Assembly (NCBI GenBank): GCA_009731375.1
Contig: BJOX01000045.1
Span: forward strand, 458,414 to 489,866
Source: Paulinella micropora
Taxonomy: Eukaryota > Cercozoa > Imbricatea > Euglyphida
Length of the DNA stretch: 31,453 nt
Direction of reading: 5' to 3'
Of this stretch, positions 23,506-31,139 are shown piece by piece. Each line of letters starts with the position of its first letter. Position 1 is the first letter of the stretch. The notes beneath the pieces were generated by a model that searched no databases, was not told where the DNA came from, and was given only the letters and a program-made list of their open reading frames with translations. A program made the translations under genes and the position numbers.

Positions 23506-24234
23506 TTAATTAGTCAGAACGCTACGTCTCCTCTCGTCCACCAGCCGGAAGAACCGGGCAAGGCGCTTGTTGAGCTTTCGCTCTGCCTTTTCCCAGTACT
23601 TGCCCCTAGCTCTTCTAATGCGTCGCTCTACGCGTTCTTCATCTGTGCTTTCATCTGACTCATAATCCGCGAGCACCATAAGGTCCTTTACTGTCCACCA
23701 CGGGTCGCCTCGACCAATACGAGGCGCGCGGAAGGGAGCCAAACGCGCTTTGTCGTACAAATACTCGAGCATACCACAGTTGCGGGTATTCTTCCACGCG
23801 CCAGCCTTCAGTGGTTCGTGGTACGATGGGTTGACATATCCAGCAACCAAGCTCGCGACCACAGCCGGAATACAGTACTCCTCCTCCAGTAGGTATAGAC
23901 CCACGTGCTCCGCGGCGACCAGATCCACTGTTTCCTTTACCACGGGGTCGTCGATCCGATTGGCCAACAACATAGAGTCCAGTGCAGAGTGAGTTTCTTC
24001 CCCTCCCGACATCCAATACGTACCCGAAAGCCTCGAATAAGCTAAAGGGTCGCGGTACAGAGCAAGAGCCCTGTCCGACACGGACGGCAGCGTAGTACGG
24101 TACTCCTCGACCGGCTCCACGGGCCCGCGCGGGGCCGGGCGCGTCAGCGGGGGGAGCTCCAGGCGGCGGCGTTTCTTCGCGGGCTGGTCGTCCGTCCCAG
24201 CGGCAAGTCGTTTGTGGCGCGGAGCGAGCATCAT
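23506..24234 (-). CDS. hypothetical protein with N-terminal KKRRR motif, 242 aa
   Basis: I favour the ATG pair ending at 24234, which gives MMLAPRHKRL and then PAKKRRRLELPPL (residues about 19-31). A start at 24384 would add 50 Cys/Arg-rich residues. The body has an acidic central part, an EEEYCIPAVVASLVAGYVNP segment and a W-W-T-V-x-D motif, ending in a strongly basic helical tail (RRIRRARGKYWEKAERKLNKR). It may be a distant paralogue of the gene at 28059: both have an N-terminal basic cluster, a hydrophobic V-P/I-P-x-L-x-G segment, Y-L/Y-V-x-P, and a later W-T-V/W-T-I. Function unknown. Confidence 0.6.
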   Translation of the reverse strand: MMLAPRHKRLAAGTDDQPAKKRRRLELPPLTRPAPRGPVEPVEEYRTTLPSVSDRALALYRDPLAYSRLSGTYWMSGGEETHSALDSMLLANRIDDPVVKETVDLVAAEHVGLYLLEEEYCIPAVVASLVAGYVNPSYHEPLKAGAWKNTRNCGMLEYLYDKARLAPFRAPRIGRGDPWWTVKDLMVLADYESDESTDEERVERRIRRARGKYWEKAERKLNKRLARFFRLVDERRRSVLTN

Positions 24235-24681
24235 TTTCGCGCGGTCGTACCTACGGCAGCCACAGCAAAACCAACGTGGGTCCAGAGGCCAGGAAATTTC
24301 CCGGGTTTTACGCCGCGGCAAAAAAACGGGAATTCGTCCACATCCGAAACGGGCGCAAAATGGCAAGGGATTCGTGCAGGCCACTATCCACTTCTAGGCT
24401 TGGGCTGAGCTCGGCTTCTGGCAGCTGTCAGCTCGTCCTTTCGTCCCCCGGCCGGCGTAACGGTTTTCTAGAAGCTTCTGTCCCTCTACTAGTCTGTGTC
24501 GCATATCGCTGCCTTTTTGTACCAGATCGCCACCTCCCTCCACCATATCACCCTATCTCAACCATATCACCGCGATTTTCTAGAACATTCGGGGCATACT
24601 CACCTGGCGGGCCCAAGACTTCGACAAGAAAGCTAGTGGCCGATGCCTTTTTGTCCTCCACTGCTGCCATTTGTCCCTGCC
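24235..24681. other. intergenic region upstream of the 24234 gene
   Basis: No separate gene is seen unless the 24384 start is used. The 17-mer GTAACGGTTTTCTAGAA (24457-24473) recurs at 27884-27900. A related ATTTTCTAGAACATT lies near 24573, and a CCATATCACC pair lies near 24540-24570. Confidence 0.5.
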
Positions 24682-24975
24682 CCCCGCCCCTGGACCAAAA
24701 GTCGCCAATGGGCGGCGCTCCCCACCCTCGCCTCCCTCCCAGGCCCTCCACCACTTTCTGGGCCTTTTGATCAAAATCAGGGTCTCATACAGCCCAAATT
24801 TCATCAAAAGGCCCGGAATCTTCCTGGGCTTTTTGATCAAAATCCGCCGGTCGCCATCAAAATGCCCGGAATTTTCCTGGGCCTTTTGATCAAAATCCGC
24901 CGGTTGCCATCAAAAGGCCCGGCCAGCCGCTAAACCTGGCAGATTTCCCGGGTCCTGGGCCTTTTGATGGCGGCC
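24682..24975. repeat. 294-bp dispersed repeat, copy A
   Basis: This matches 29145-29438 over 294 bp without gaps; I count about seven differences by eye. It is built of units around the palindrome TTTTGATCAAAA (three per copy) and arms such as CATCAAAAGGCCCGG. The copies are direct repeats 4463 bp apart. Open frames through it are by-products of composition. Confidence 0.9.
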
Positions 24976-25144
24976 AGCCCCTATACCAACCCAATTTCCA
25001 TCAAAAGGCCCAGACCAACCGCTAAACCAGGCAGATTTCCCGGATCCTGGGCCAGCCGCTAAACCTGGTGAATTTCCCGGGTCCTGGGCCTTTTGATGGC
25101 GGCCAGCCCCTATACCAACCCAATTTCCATCAAAAGGCCCAGAC
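24954..25144. repeat. tandem hairpin units with TGGGCCTTTTGATGG arms
   Basis: Two copies of a unit of about 61 bp (24954-25014 and 25083-25144) each carry TGGGCCTTTTGATGG and its complement CCATCAAAAGGCCCA around a core of about 27 nt. The right arm of the second lies inside the polymerase-helicase gene, whose stop codon (25110-25112) falls in the hairpin core. Confidence 0.85.
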
Positions 25145-27695
25145 TGTGGCGTAGCCCGCCGTCACCAAAATAGGCCAGAATAGTCGCTGGTGCTGCCAGG
25201 TTCCGCGCTCGCATTAGCATCTGCGCCAGGCCCCGGCCGGTAGGCCCAGTGACGGCCACCTTGCGTTCACGGTCCGCGCAGTTGAGCATGACGAGCTGGA
25301 AGGGCGTTTGCGCGTCAACCGCCACCATGGCAGCGGACGTGGAGAAAATGCCACGGGTTTCGCGGCCTTCGCAATGTCTCTCGTCCTGGCTGTCCACGCA
25401 CTTACAGTCGTCCAGTCCATAGCACAGCCAGCCATCGATGTTCGCCAGCATGCGCTGCTTCGTTCTCTCTGCCGTCCTGCCGTCGATGATGCGCACCCTC
25501 GCCCCTTCCGCCCACTCGCTGCGGGTCTTGTTGTCGTGTGCGTACCTGTCCTTCTGTTCCTCGGTCCAGCCGGCCATGGGGCCGGCCGGCCTGTTCTGTC
25601 TGCACAGCTCCTTGGCGTTCAGCTCGGGCGTGTGGTGCTGCAGGGCCTTGCCTTCCTTTACTAGTTTGTCGTACGCTCTGCGCGCGTCCGGGCTGCCCGC
25701 CAGGTGCGGAAACGTGTGGCCGAGCCGGACCATGTCGTCGTAGGTAGCCTCCAGCGCGCGCTGTGAGCGGAAGCAGGTCCAACTGCGCTGCGAGTTGTCC
25801 GCGAGGCTTTCCGCCAGAGTTGTTTTCCAGGTGTCGTAGTCTCGCACGATCTTCAGCCTGCGCTCCAGCGAAGGCAGGACGTAGGAGTACTGGTGAAACT
25901 CGACCTGCTCCTGTGCCTGCTCCAGAGTGTCGCATTTTGCGCGCCTGAAGGCGATCCCTTCTTCCTTGTTACAAAACAAGAAGTCATACAGCCTGCTGCA
26001 CTCGGTCAGGTCCTTGTCCATGATCAGGAGATGCTCCGCCCGTTCGCACACGTCGAGCAGAACAGTGTTGTTGGTACGCAGGTTGCATCGGTTGGTCTTC
26101 TCGCTCACGGTCTGGTCGCAGATCAGAATGAACTCGTCCAGCACGCAGAGCGAGTAGCGTTGTATGAAGGGCAGTCCGCCGTCGCCCCTTTCCTGGCTCT
26201 GCAGCTTCCATAACGACTCCACCTGACAAAAGACGATTTTCGCCTCGTACAGGTCGTGGTACGAGCCGGTGTCCTGGTCCTTCTCGTAGTACACGACGGT
26301 GTCGTCGATGATGCCTTGCAGAACCACGGAATTGCTGCTGGCTGCCGGTTGTTGCGCCATCTCCTCTTCGCACATCCGCTTCAGTTCTGCTGCCTTCCAC
26401 GCGTGGCATTGTAGCTGCAGCCCGCCACCGCCGCTGGTAGCCTGTGTCCGACGCCCCGTAACCCACAGGATCCTGGCGTCGGGATTCTTCCGGCGCCGCT
26501 CGTAGATGGAACCGAAGGCATTGTAGGTTTTGCTCATCCCAGTCCAGGCGTTGAGGCATTGCGCACGGCGCTTCTCGAAAGAGAGCGGATGCAGCACGGG
26601 CCGTCCGCTCGCTGTCTTGGCTATGTCAGCAACAGTCGCGTAGACTCGCGTATAGGTACAGCCGACGCTGCTGGGAGGCAGCAGGACTGACTCCAGGTCA
26701 CCGGGCTGGGCGACCATCTGTTGCACGGACCAGCCAATATCTGTCGGAGGCACCGGGACGCAGACTTCCACTCGCTTGCCGGCCACGTTCATGAACCTGG
26801 TGCCAGACTTGCTCGTCTCGACTCCCGGGTAGACGGCGTTTTCTCGAATGTAGGCGTTCAGCTCGCGCACCACCTCGCCCTTGTCCGCTGGCAGCTTGCC
26901 CGCTCGGTCCGAAACGATGACTTCGTCATGCACCAGGCAGCAAATGTCGCAGCCCTTGTCCCAGAAGTATTGCATAGCTGTCCTCATAGTCACCGCCTCG
27001 TACCTAGTCGCCAAGTAGTGCACGAAGCGGCCGAGCTTGTCGTAGAGGGTCGCCGAGCGGCCGGGCAATGTCTCCTCCGCATCGCCCTTCTTCTCGCAGT
27101 CTTTCCATAGCTTCTTGTAGTACCACGTGCCCAGGACCTCGGCCGCAGCCCGTACCGCAGCCTGGTAGGCACGGGTGGTAGGGTAGTCGCCGGCGCACGA
27201 AGAGTCGTCGAACTTGCTGCCGCCATGCGTAATCTTGAGCATAGCGTTCTTGGCGCCCTCCCGGTCCACTCCCAGCTCCTTTTGCACGCGCGCCAGCACT
27301 TCCTCCCGCCGCTCGACGTACTCTTGCAGGGCAGAGACCTTGTCGCCGAGGAGCTCGCAGGCGCGCGGCAGCTCGCGAACCAAGAACCAGATGAAGTAGG
27401 GCACACTGTTTTTGATGTCGAACGCCCAGTGCCAGTCCTCGAGGCAGAGCCTACGCAGGGCCTTGGGTGCGTTCTGGTAGCCACGATCCGCGTAGAGCCT
27501 GCCACTTTTGCGGCCACTCCCGTAGCTGTAGCCAACCTTCAGTCCGCCATTGTCGTTGCAGGCCGCGTGCAGATCCAACAGGAACTGCTTGCAGAGCGGG
27601 TTGAGGCGCTTGTTCTCCACCAACGGCGCGAGCTTGGCTGGGTCCCCAGTCTCATACAGGAACGGCATTGATATTGTACCTATCAGATAGGACAT
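25110..27695 (-). CDS. TV-Pol-like DNA polymerase fused to SF2 origin-binding-type helicase
   Basis: This is an 861-residue replication protein. The N-terminal half fits TV-Pol, the family-A-like polymerase of PLVs: SGRLYADRGYQN (65-75), motif A AFDIKNSVP with D93, a helical motif B region (REGAKNAMLKITHGG, 145-159) and motif C LVHDEV (HDE 256-258). The C-terminal half is an SF2 helicase resembling herpesvirus UL9-type origin-binding proteins. It has AWTGMSKT (383-390) at the P-loop, ILWVTGRRT (409-417) as motif Ia, CQVESLWKL (490-498), VLDEF (518-522) as motif II, LIMDKDL near 557 and QMLMRARNL (825-833) as motif VI. The P-loop has Ser in place of the last Gly. The protein ends soon after motif VI in residues encoded by a repeat hairpin. 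Confidence 0.82.
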   Translation of the reverse strand: MSYLIGTISMPFLYETGDPAKLAPLVENKRLNPLCKQFLLDLHAACNDNGGLKVGYSYGSGRKSGRLYADRGYQNAPKALRRLCLEDWHWAFDIKNSVPYFIWFLVRELPRACELLGDKVSALQEYVERREEVLARVQKELGVDREGAKNAMLKITHGGSKFDDSSCAGDYPTTRAYQAAVRAAAEVLGTWYYKKLWKDCEKKGDAEETLPGRSATLYDKLGRFVHYLATRYEAVTMRTAMQYFWDKGCDICCLVHDEVIVSDRAGKLPADKGEVVRELNAYIRENAVYPGVETSKSGTRFMNVAGKRVEVCVPVPPTDIGWSVQQMVAQPGDLESVLLPPSSVGCTYTRVYATVADIAKTASGRPVLHPLSFEKRRAQCLNAWTGMSKTYNAFGSIYERRRKNPDARILWVTGRRTQATSGGGGLQLQCHAWKAAELKRMCEEEMAQQPAASSNSVVLQGIIDDTVVYYEKDQDTGSYHDLYEAKIVFCQVESLWKLQSQERGDGGLPFIQRYSLCVLDEFILICDQTVSEKTNRCNLRTNNTVLLDVCERAEHLLIMDKDLTECSRLYDFLFCNKEEGIAFRRAKCDTLEQAQEQVEFHQYSYVLPSLERRLKIVRDYDTWKTTLAESLADNSQRSWTCFRSQRALEATYDDMVRLGHTFPHLAGSPDARRAYDKLVKEGKALQHHTPELNAKELCRQNRPAGPMAGWTEEQKDRYAHDNKTRSEWAEGARVRIIDGRTAERTKQRMLANIDGWLCYGLDDCKCVDSQDERHCEGRETRGIFSTSAAMVAVDAQTPFQLVMLNCADRERKVAVTGPTGRGLAQMLMRARNLAAPATILAYFGDGGLRHSLGLLMEIGLV

Positions 27696-28058
27696 TCAAT
27701 AAAAATTCGGCCAGCCAAGAAATTTGTAGCAAAATTCCACGCAGAATTCGCCACGGAAAATTTTGCGCAAAATTCCACGCAAATTCCTGCCAAAGAAAAT
27801 TGGCAATAGTGTTCCGGCTGCTGACTTCTTAGGTTTTTAAACCTAAGAAGAATGAGGATGACAAGGGTGTCACTCGTTTGGTAGTAACGGTTTTCTAGAA
27901 TTTTCGTGCAAGGGGCAAAAATGCAATTGAAGTCATACGGCTCGGACAAAAAGGCAATACGTGGCTGAGCCACCAGTTTGGCGCGTGCTTCGGCAAGGAC
28001 AAAAAAGTAACGGACTGCCAGTCCACCCTCACAATCCAAGGACCCAAGTACCGACCAG
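27696..28058. other. non-coding region between divergent replication and rightward genes
   Basis: No gene is seen. It contains AAATTCCACGCA motifs repeated at about 27732-27790, similar to the ATTTCACGCAAAA motif after the capsid gene. It also holds a 26-bp perfect palindrome (27825-27850), the 17-mer GTAACGGTTTTCTAGAA (27884-27900) and GGACAAAAAGGCAATA (27944-27959), which recurs at 30891. It is a plausible bidirectional promoter and/or replication origin. Confidence 0.5.
27825..27850. repeat. 26-bp perfect palindrome
   Basis: CTTCTTAGGTTT (27825-27836), TT, AAACCTAAGAAG (27839-27850). It is perfectly paired, and lies between the divergent polymerase-helicase and 28059 genes. Confidence 0.8.
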
Positions 28059-29396
28059 ATGCGCAGACAAGGAGACGACCGACACGGCCATACCGCCAAG
28101 CGTCGACTGCTGACCGGCCAACCGCTCATTACCGCGTTCGCCCGTACGGCCGTCCCGTCCACCGTGCCCAGCGTCCGAGCACCGTTCACCCTGGCGACAC
28201 TGGCCCGACGGTCAGCGGCACCGCCGTCCGACCAAGTCGAACTGGACGCGCTCGCGGACGAAATTCCCCTGGAGGACAGCGCGTTGTTCACCAGAGTGGC
28301 ACTACCAGCGTCAATTACAATCGGCCAAGACCCTGGCAAGCGGGACCTGGGATTTCGACCTTTCGACGACGGGACAAGGCGTCACCTCGTGGCCTGCCCG
28401 GGGGAGAGTACGCTATCCGTACTGGACATGAACATTCTGAACGGACGCTGGAATTCTCCGGGCGAGGTCGCGGAGCTCTTGCTTCTGCCACATGCCGCCC
28501 CGATTGCGCTGGCGCCTTACCTGGTCCCTGAGCTGGCTGGTACAGTCTGCTCTTACCTCGAACCCGCCGTTTGGTATGATCCTATGCCAGCTCACGCGTT
28601 GGCTAACAAGAGCTTCCGTCAACTCTCCTTCCTCGAGCGTATGCAGCCTGCACATTTTCCGTTACACGAGCACGGGTACTGGACGATAGTGCATTCAGAC
28701 GAGGCACGGGCGCTGCACGGCGATCCTATCTTCAGAGAGGCAGTAGCGGCAGCCTGGTTATCCCAGTATAATCCCTGGTGCAAATTCAGCGCACAGTTTA
28801 TTGCTTTACACGGGCTCGTCAATGTACTTGGGTTCAACCCCAACATACCAGATCTCACCGATGCACAGACTAATCTCCTCGTCCGGTACATACGCATGTA
28901 CTGGACCTTTACCAAACTCCGGCTGAACGCGGGGCTCAAGGCAGTGTTCGAACACGTGGCATACCGTCTGAACTCCTTCTCCTCGATTCCCCAAGGGCCG
29001 CCACCTTCTAACAAGTGGCCCTTTTTGGCTCACATGCAACTTTTGCTAGGAGCTAAAATTGTACTAATGATTAAAACAAACTCTTTCACGTACACAGACT
29101 CAAAGTTTTCCCATTGGTTGTGGCCCGGTACATGGCAGCAACAACCCCGCCCCTGGACCAAAAGTCGCCAATGGGCGGCGCTCCCCACCCTCGCCTCCCT
29201 CCCAGGCACTCCACCACTTTCTGGGCCTTTTGATCAAAATCAGGGTCTCATACAGCCCAAATTTCATCAAAATGCCAGGAATCTTCCTGGGCTTTTTGAT
29301 CAAAATCCGCCGGTCGCCATCAAAATGCCAGGAATTTTCCTGGGCCTTTTGATCAAAATCCGCCGGTTGTCATCAAAAGGCCCGGCCAGCCGCTAA
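28059..29396 (+). CDS. hypothetical protein with repeat-derived C-terminus, 445 aa
   Basis: About 360 residues are unique sequence. They comprise a basic N-terminus (HTAKRRLLTG), a Ser/Pro-rich linker, an acidic middle, then a helical Trp/Pro-rich body (VPELAGTVCSYLEPAVWYD, FLERMQPAHFPLHEHGYW). The final 84 codons, from 29145, lie wholly in the dispersed repeat (copy B). They encode low-value sequence that also appears in open frames of copy A, so the true C-terminus has probably been replaced by the repeat. It may be a distant paralogue of the 23506-24234 gene. Function unknown. Confidence 0.55.
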   Translation: MRRQGDDRHGHTAKRRLLTGQPLITAFARTAVPSTVPSVRAPFTLATLARRSAAPPSDQVELDALADEIPLEDSALFTRVALPASITIGQDPGKRDLGFRPFDDGTRRHLVACPGESTLSVLDMNILNGRWNSPGEVAELLLLPHAAPIALAPYLVPELAGTVCSYLEPAVWYDPMPAHALANKSFRQLSFLERMQPAHFPLHEHGYWTIVHSDEARALHGDPIFREAVAAAWLSQYNPWCKFSAQFIALHGLVNVLGFNPNIPDLTDAQTNLLVRYIRMYWTFTKLRLNAGLKAVFEHVAYRLNSFSSIPQGPPPSNKWPFLAHMQLLLGAKIVLMIKTNSFTYTDSKFSHWLWPGTWQQQPRPWTKSRQWAALPTLASLPGTPPLSGPFDQNQGLIQPKFHQNARNLPGLFDQNPPVAIKMPGIFLGLLIKIRRLSSKGPASR

Positions 29397-29438
29397 ACCT
29401 GGCAGATTTCCCGGGTCATGTGCCTTTTGATGGCGGCC
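29145..29438. repeat. 294-bp dispersed repeat, copy B
   Basis: This is the second copy of the repeat at 24682-24975, same orientation, no gaps, about 97-98% identical by eye. It forms the 3' part of the 28059 reading frame. Confidence 0.9.
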
Positions 29439-29484
29439 CTCCCTCCTCCCTCTTTTTTCCCCCTTCTCCCCTGGAAATCTCACG

Positions 29485-29548
29485 GTCTGGGCCTTTTGAT
29501 GGAATTCAGCCCTGTATAGGAGGGGAGATACTATCAAAAGGCCCAGAC
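29485..29548. repeat. 64-bp hairpin unit with 16-bp perfect arms
   Basis: GTCTGGGCCTTTTGAT (29485-29500) pairs with ATCAAAAGGCCCAGAC (29533-29548). The core contains GGAATTCAGCCCTGTATAGG and a purine run. A second unit follows 141 bp later. Confidence 0.85.
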
Positions 29549-29624
29549 GCCCGCAAAATTCGCGGAAAGTTACATCTCCCCTCCTCCCGCCATTTTTTCC
29601 CTCCTTTTTTCCGGGAAATCTCAC

Positions 29625-29690
29625 AGTCTGGGCCTTTTGATAGAATTCAGCCCTGTATAGGAGGGGAGATACTATCAAAAGGCCCAGACT
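29625..29690. repeat. 66-bp hairpin unit with 19-bp perfect arms
   Basis: AGTCTGGGCCTTTTGATAG (29625-29643) pairs with its complement at 29672-29690. It is the second copy of the 141-bp tandem unit, sharing the same core. Confidence 0.85.
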
Positions 29691-29699
29691 CCCGCAAAA

Positions 29700-30000
29700 T
29701 CCGCTGAAAATTACTCCCCTGGTAGAGGAGGTCAGTATAACAAAGCTCGAGGTTCAACTGCGGCGGCTGCTGCTGCGGCTGAGAGTCACCAGCCCCGCTG
29801 CTCGCGACCTCGGCTGCTACGGCGGCTGCTGCGGCCGGCTCGGGGCCCAGCTCATCCACAACCAGTCAGATATCGCAGGCGCGCCAGCCTCCGAGTCGCT
29901 CGATGCGACGACGGCTGCCGACGCTACAGGGGCTGGCTTTCTGCTGTTCAATACAGCAAGACCGCCCGCCACCTGCTGCTCTGCCTGACTGGTTGCTTCA
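29700..30000. other. Ala/Gln-codon-rich segment, no assigned gene
   Basis: A GCT/GCG-rich stretch (about 29755-29840) gives short low-complexity frames on both strands. I see no conserved protein and no start with a promoter tract. It could be a decayed coding remnant or host DNA. Confidence 0.4.
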
Positions 30001-30270
30001 CCCCTCCCAGGCACCCCTCCCATGCATCCTACCCACGGGCACGGCCCCCCTCCCAGGCACACTACCCAGGCCCCCTACCCACGGGCGCACGGCCCCCCTC
30101 CCATGCACCCCTCCCAGGCACCCTTCCCAGGCACCCTACCCACGGGCACACGGCCCCCCTCCCAGGCTCCCTACCCACGGGCGCACGGCCCCCCTCCCAG
30201 GCACCCTACCCAGGCCCCCTACCCACGGGCACACGGCCCCCCTCCCAGGCACCCTACCCACGGGGCACAC
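30000..30270. repeat. GC-rich minisatellite (CCCACGGGCGCACGGCC type)
   Basis: Irregular tandem units of about 20-40 bp combine CCCTCCCAGGCACCC, CTACCCACGGGC and CACGGCCCCCC. Open frames across it are by-products of the repeat. Confidence 0.85.
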
Positions 30271-30279
30271 GGGACACTC

Positions 30280-30410
30280 GCCCGCCGACCGACCGACCGA
30301 CAGACCGACCGGCCGACCGGCCGACCGACCGACCGACCGACCGGCCGACCGGCCGACCGACTGACCGACCGACCGGCCGACCGACCGACCGGCCGGCCGA
30401 CCGACAGGGA
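30280..30410. repeat. (CCGA)n / (CCGG)n tetranucleotide tract
   Basis: A run of GACC/GGCC tetranucleotides continues for about 130 bp (CCGACCGACCGGCCGACC pattern). Confidence 0.9.
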
Positions 30411-30960
30411 CTTACGTCGGACACGTCAGCCAAAATTATGTGAAAAAATTTCTATAGTTAAAAACACACAAAATTTCTATGGTCACAAACCTAGCACTGG
30501 TCACGGTGGACGCGTGCCACCGCCCACCAGAAAAATGATTATTATATATTCTGATAGCGCGTGTCCTGAACGGTCGAATGTCACTTTCCCCGACCGAAAC
30601 GGACCAGCCAATTTTGCAGGGGAAAGCAGCAAAGTTTGGCTTTTTAGCGAATTCCAGAATCCTGCCACCGGAAAAATCAGATACTTCCTGCCACCTGACA
30701 CCACCTGACGTGGTTCTTCACGTAGTCGCTACGTCTATCGGTGTAACCGCTAGTGTTAACAGGTACGTAGCTGCTACGTCAGGATACGGACGTAACGGTC
30801 GCTGTTAACCGACACGTAGCAGGCCAAACTTGTGTTTGCCACATAGTTGTACTTGTGGATGGCAAATGCCATTTTGCCCTGCGCGGACCAGGACAAAAAG
30901 GCAATAGATTATCCCACCCCGGGCAAATTGGCATCCTGTTCTTTCAGGCCTACCGACTAA
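30411..30960. other. AT-richer non-coding region with short inverted repeats
   Basis: No credible gene is seen. AAAATTTCTAT occurs twice (about 30445 and 30471). ACGTAGTCGCTACGT and ACGTAGCTGCTACGT near-palindromes lie at about 30720 and 30765, and GGACAAAAAGGCAATA at 30891-30906 repeats the 16-mer from 27944. Confidence 0.5.
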
Positions 30961-30969
30961 TATATTCGA

Positions 30970-31040
30970 ATGTATTTACGTACATACATACATACATACA
31001 TACACATACATACATACACATACATATATACATACACATA
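30970..31040. repeat. (TACA)n microsatellite
   Basis: A TACATACATACACATACATA-type tract spans about 65 bp. Confidence 0.9.
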
Positions 31041-31139
31041 CTTTGACATGTAATTTTTCCACAAGATTTTCTTGTAACATTCGGGTTTAGCCTTATTTGA
31101 AAGGGGTTGTGCAGTTTATTTGCATGTAGAGTGGGTGGT

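Noticed and set aside
24643-24933. 96-codon open frame in repeat copy A
   Set aside because: It lies wholly in palindromic repeat DNA and its peptide matches the repeat-made tail of the 28059 frame.
29903-30708. Pro/His/Thr-rich open frames of 153 and 228 codons
   Set aside because: They run across minisatellite and CCGA tetranucleotide repeats, with no promoter or conserved part.
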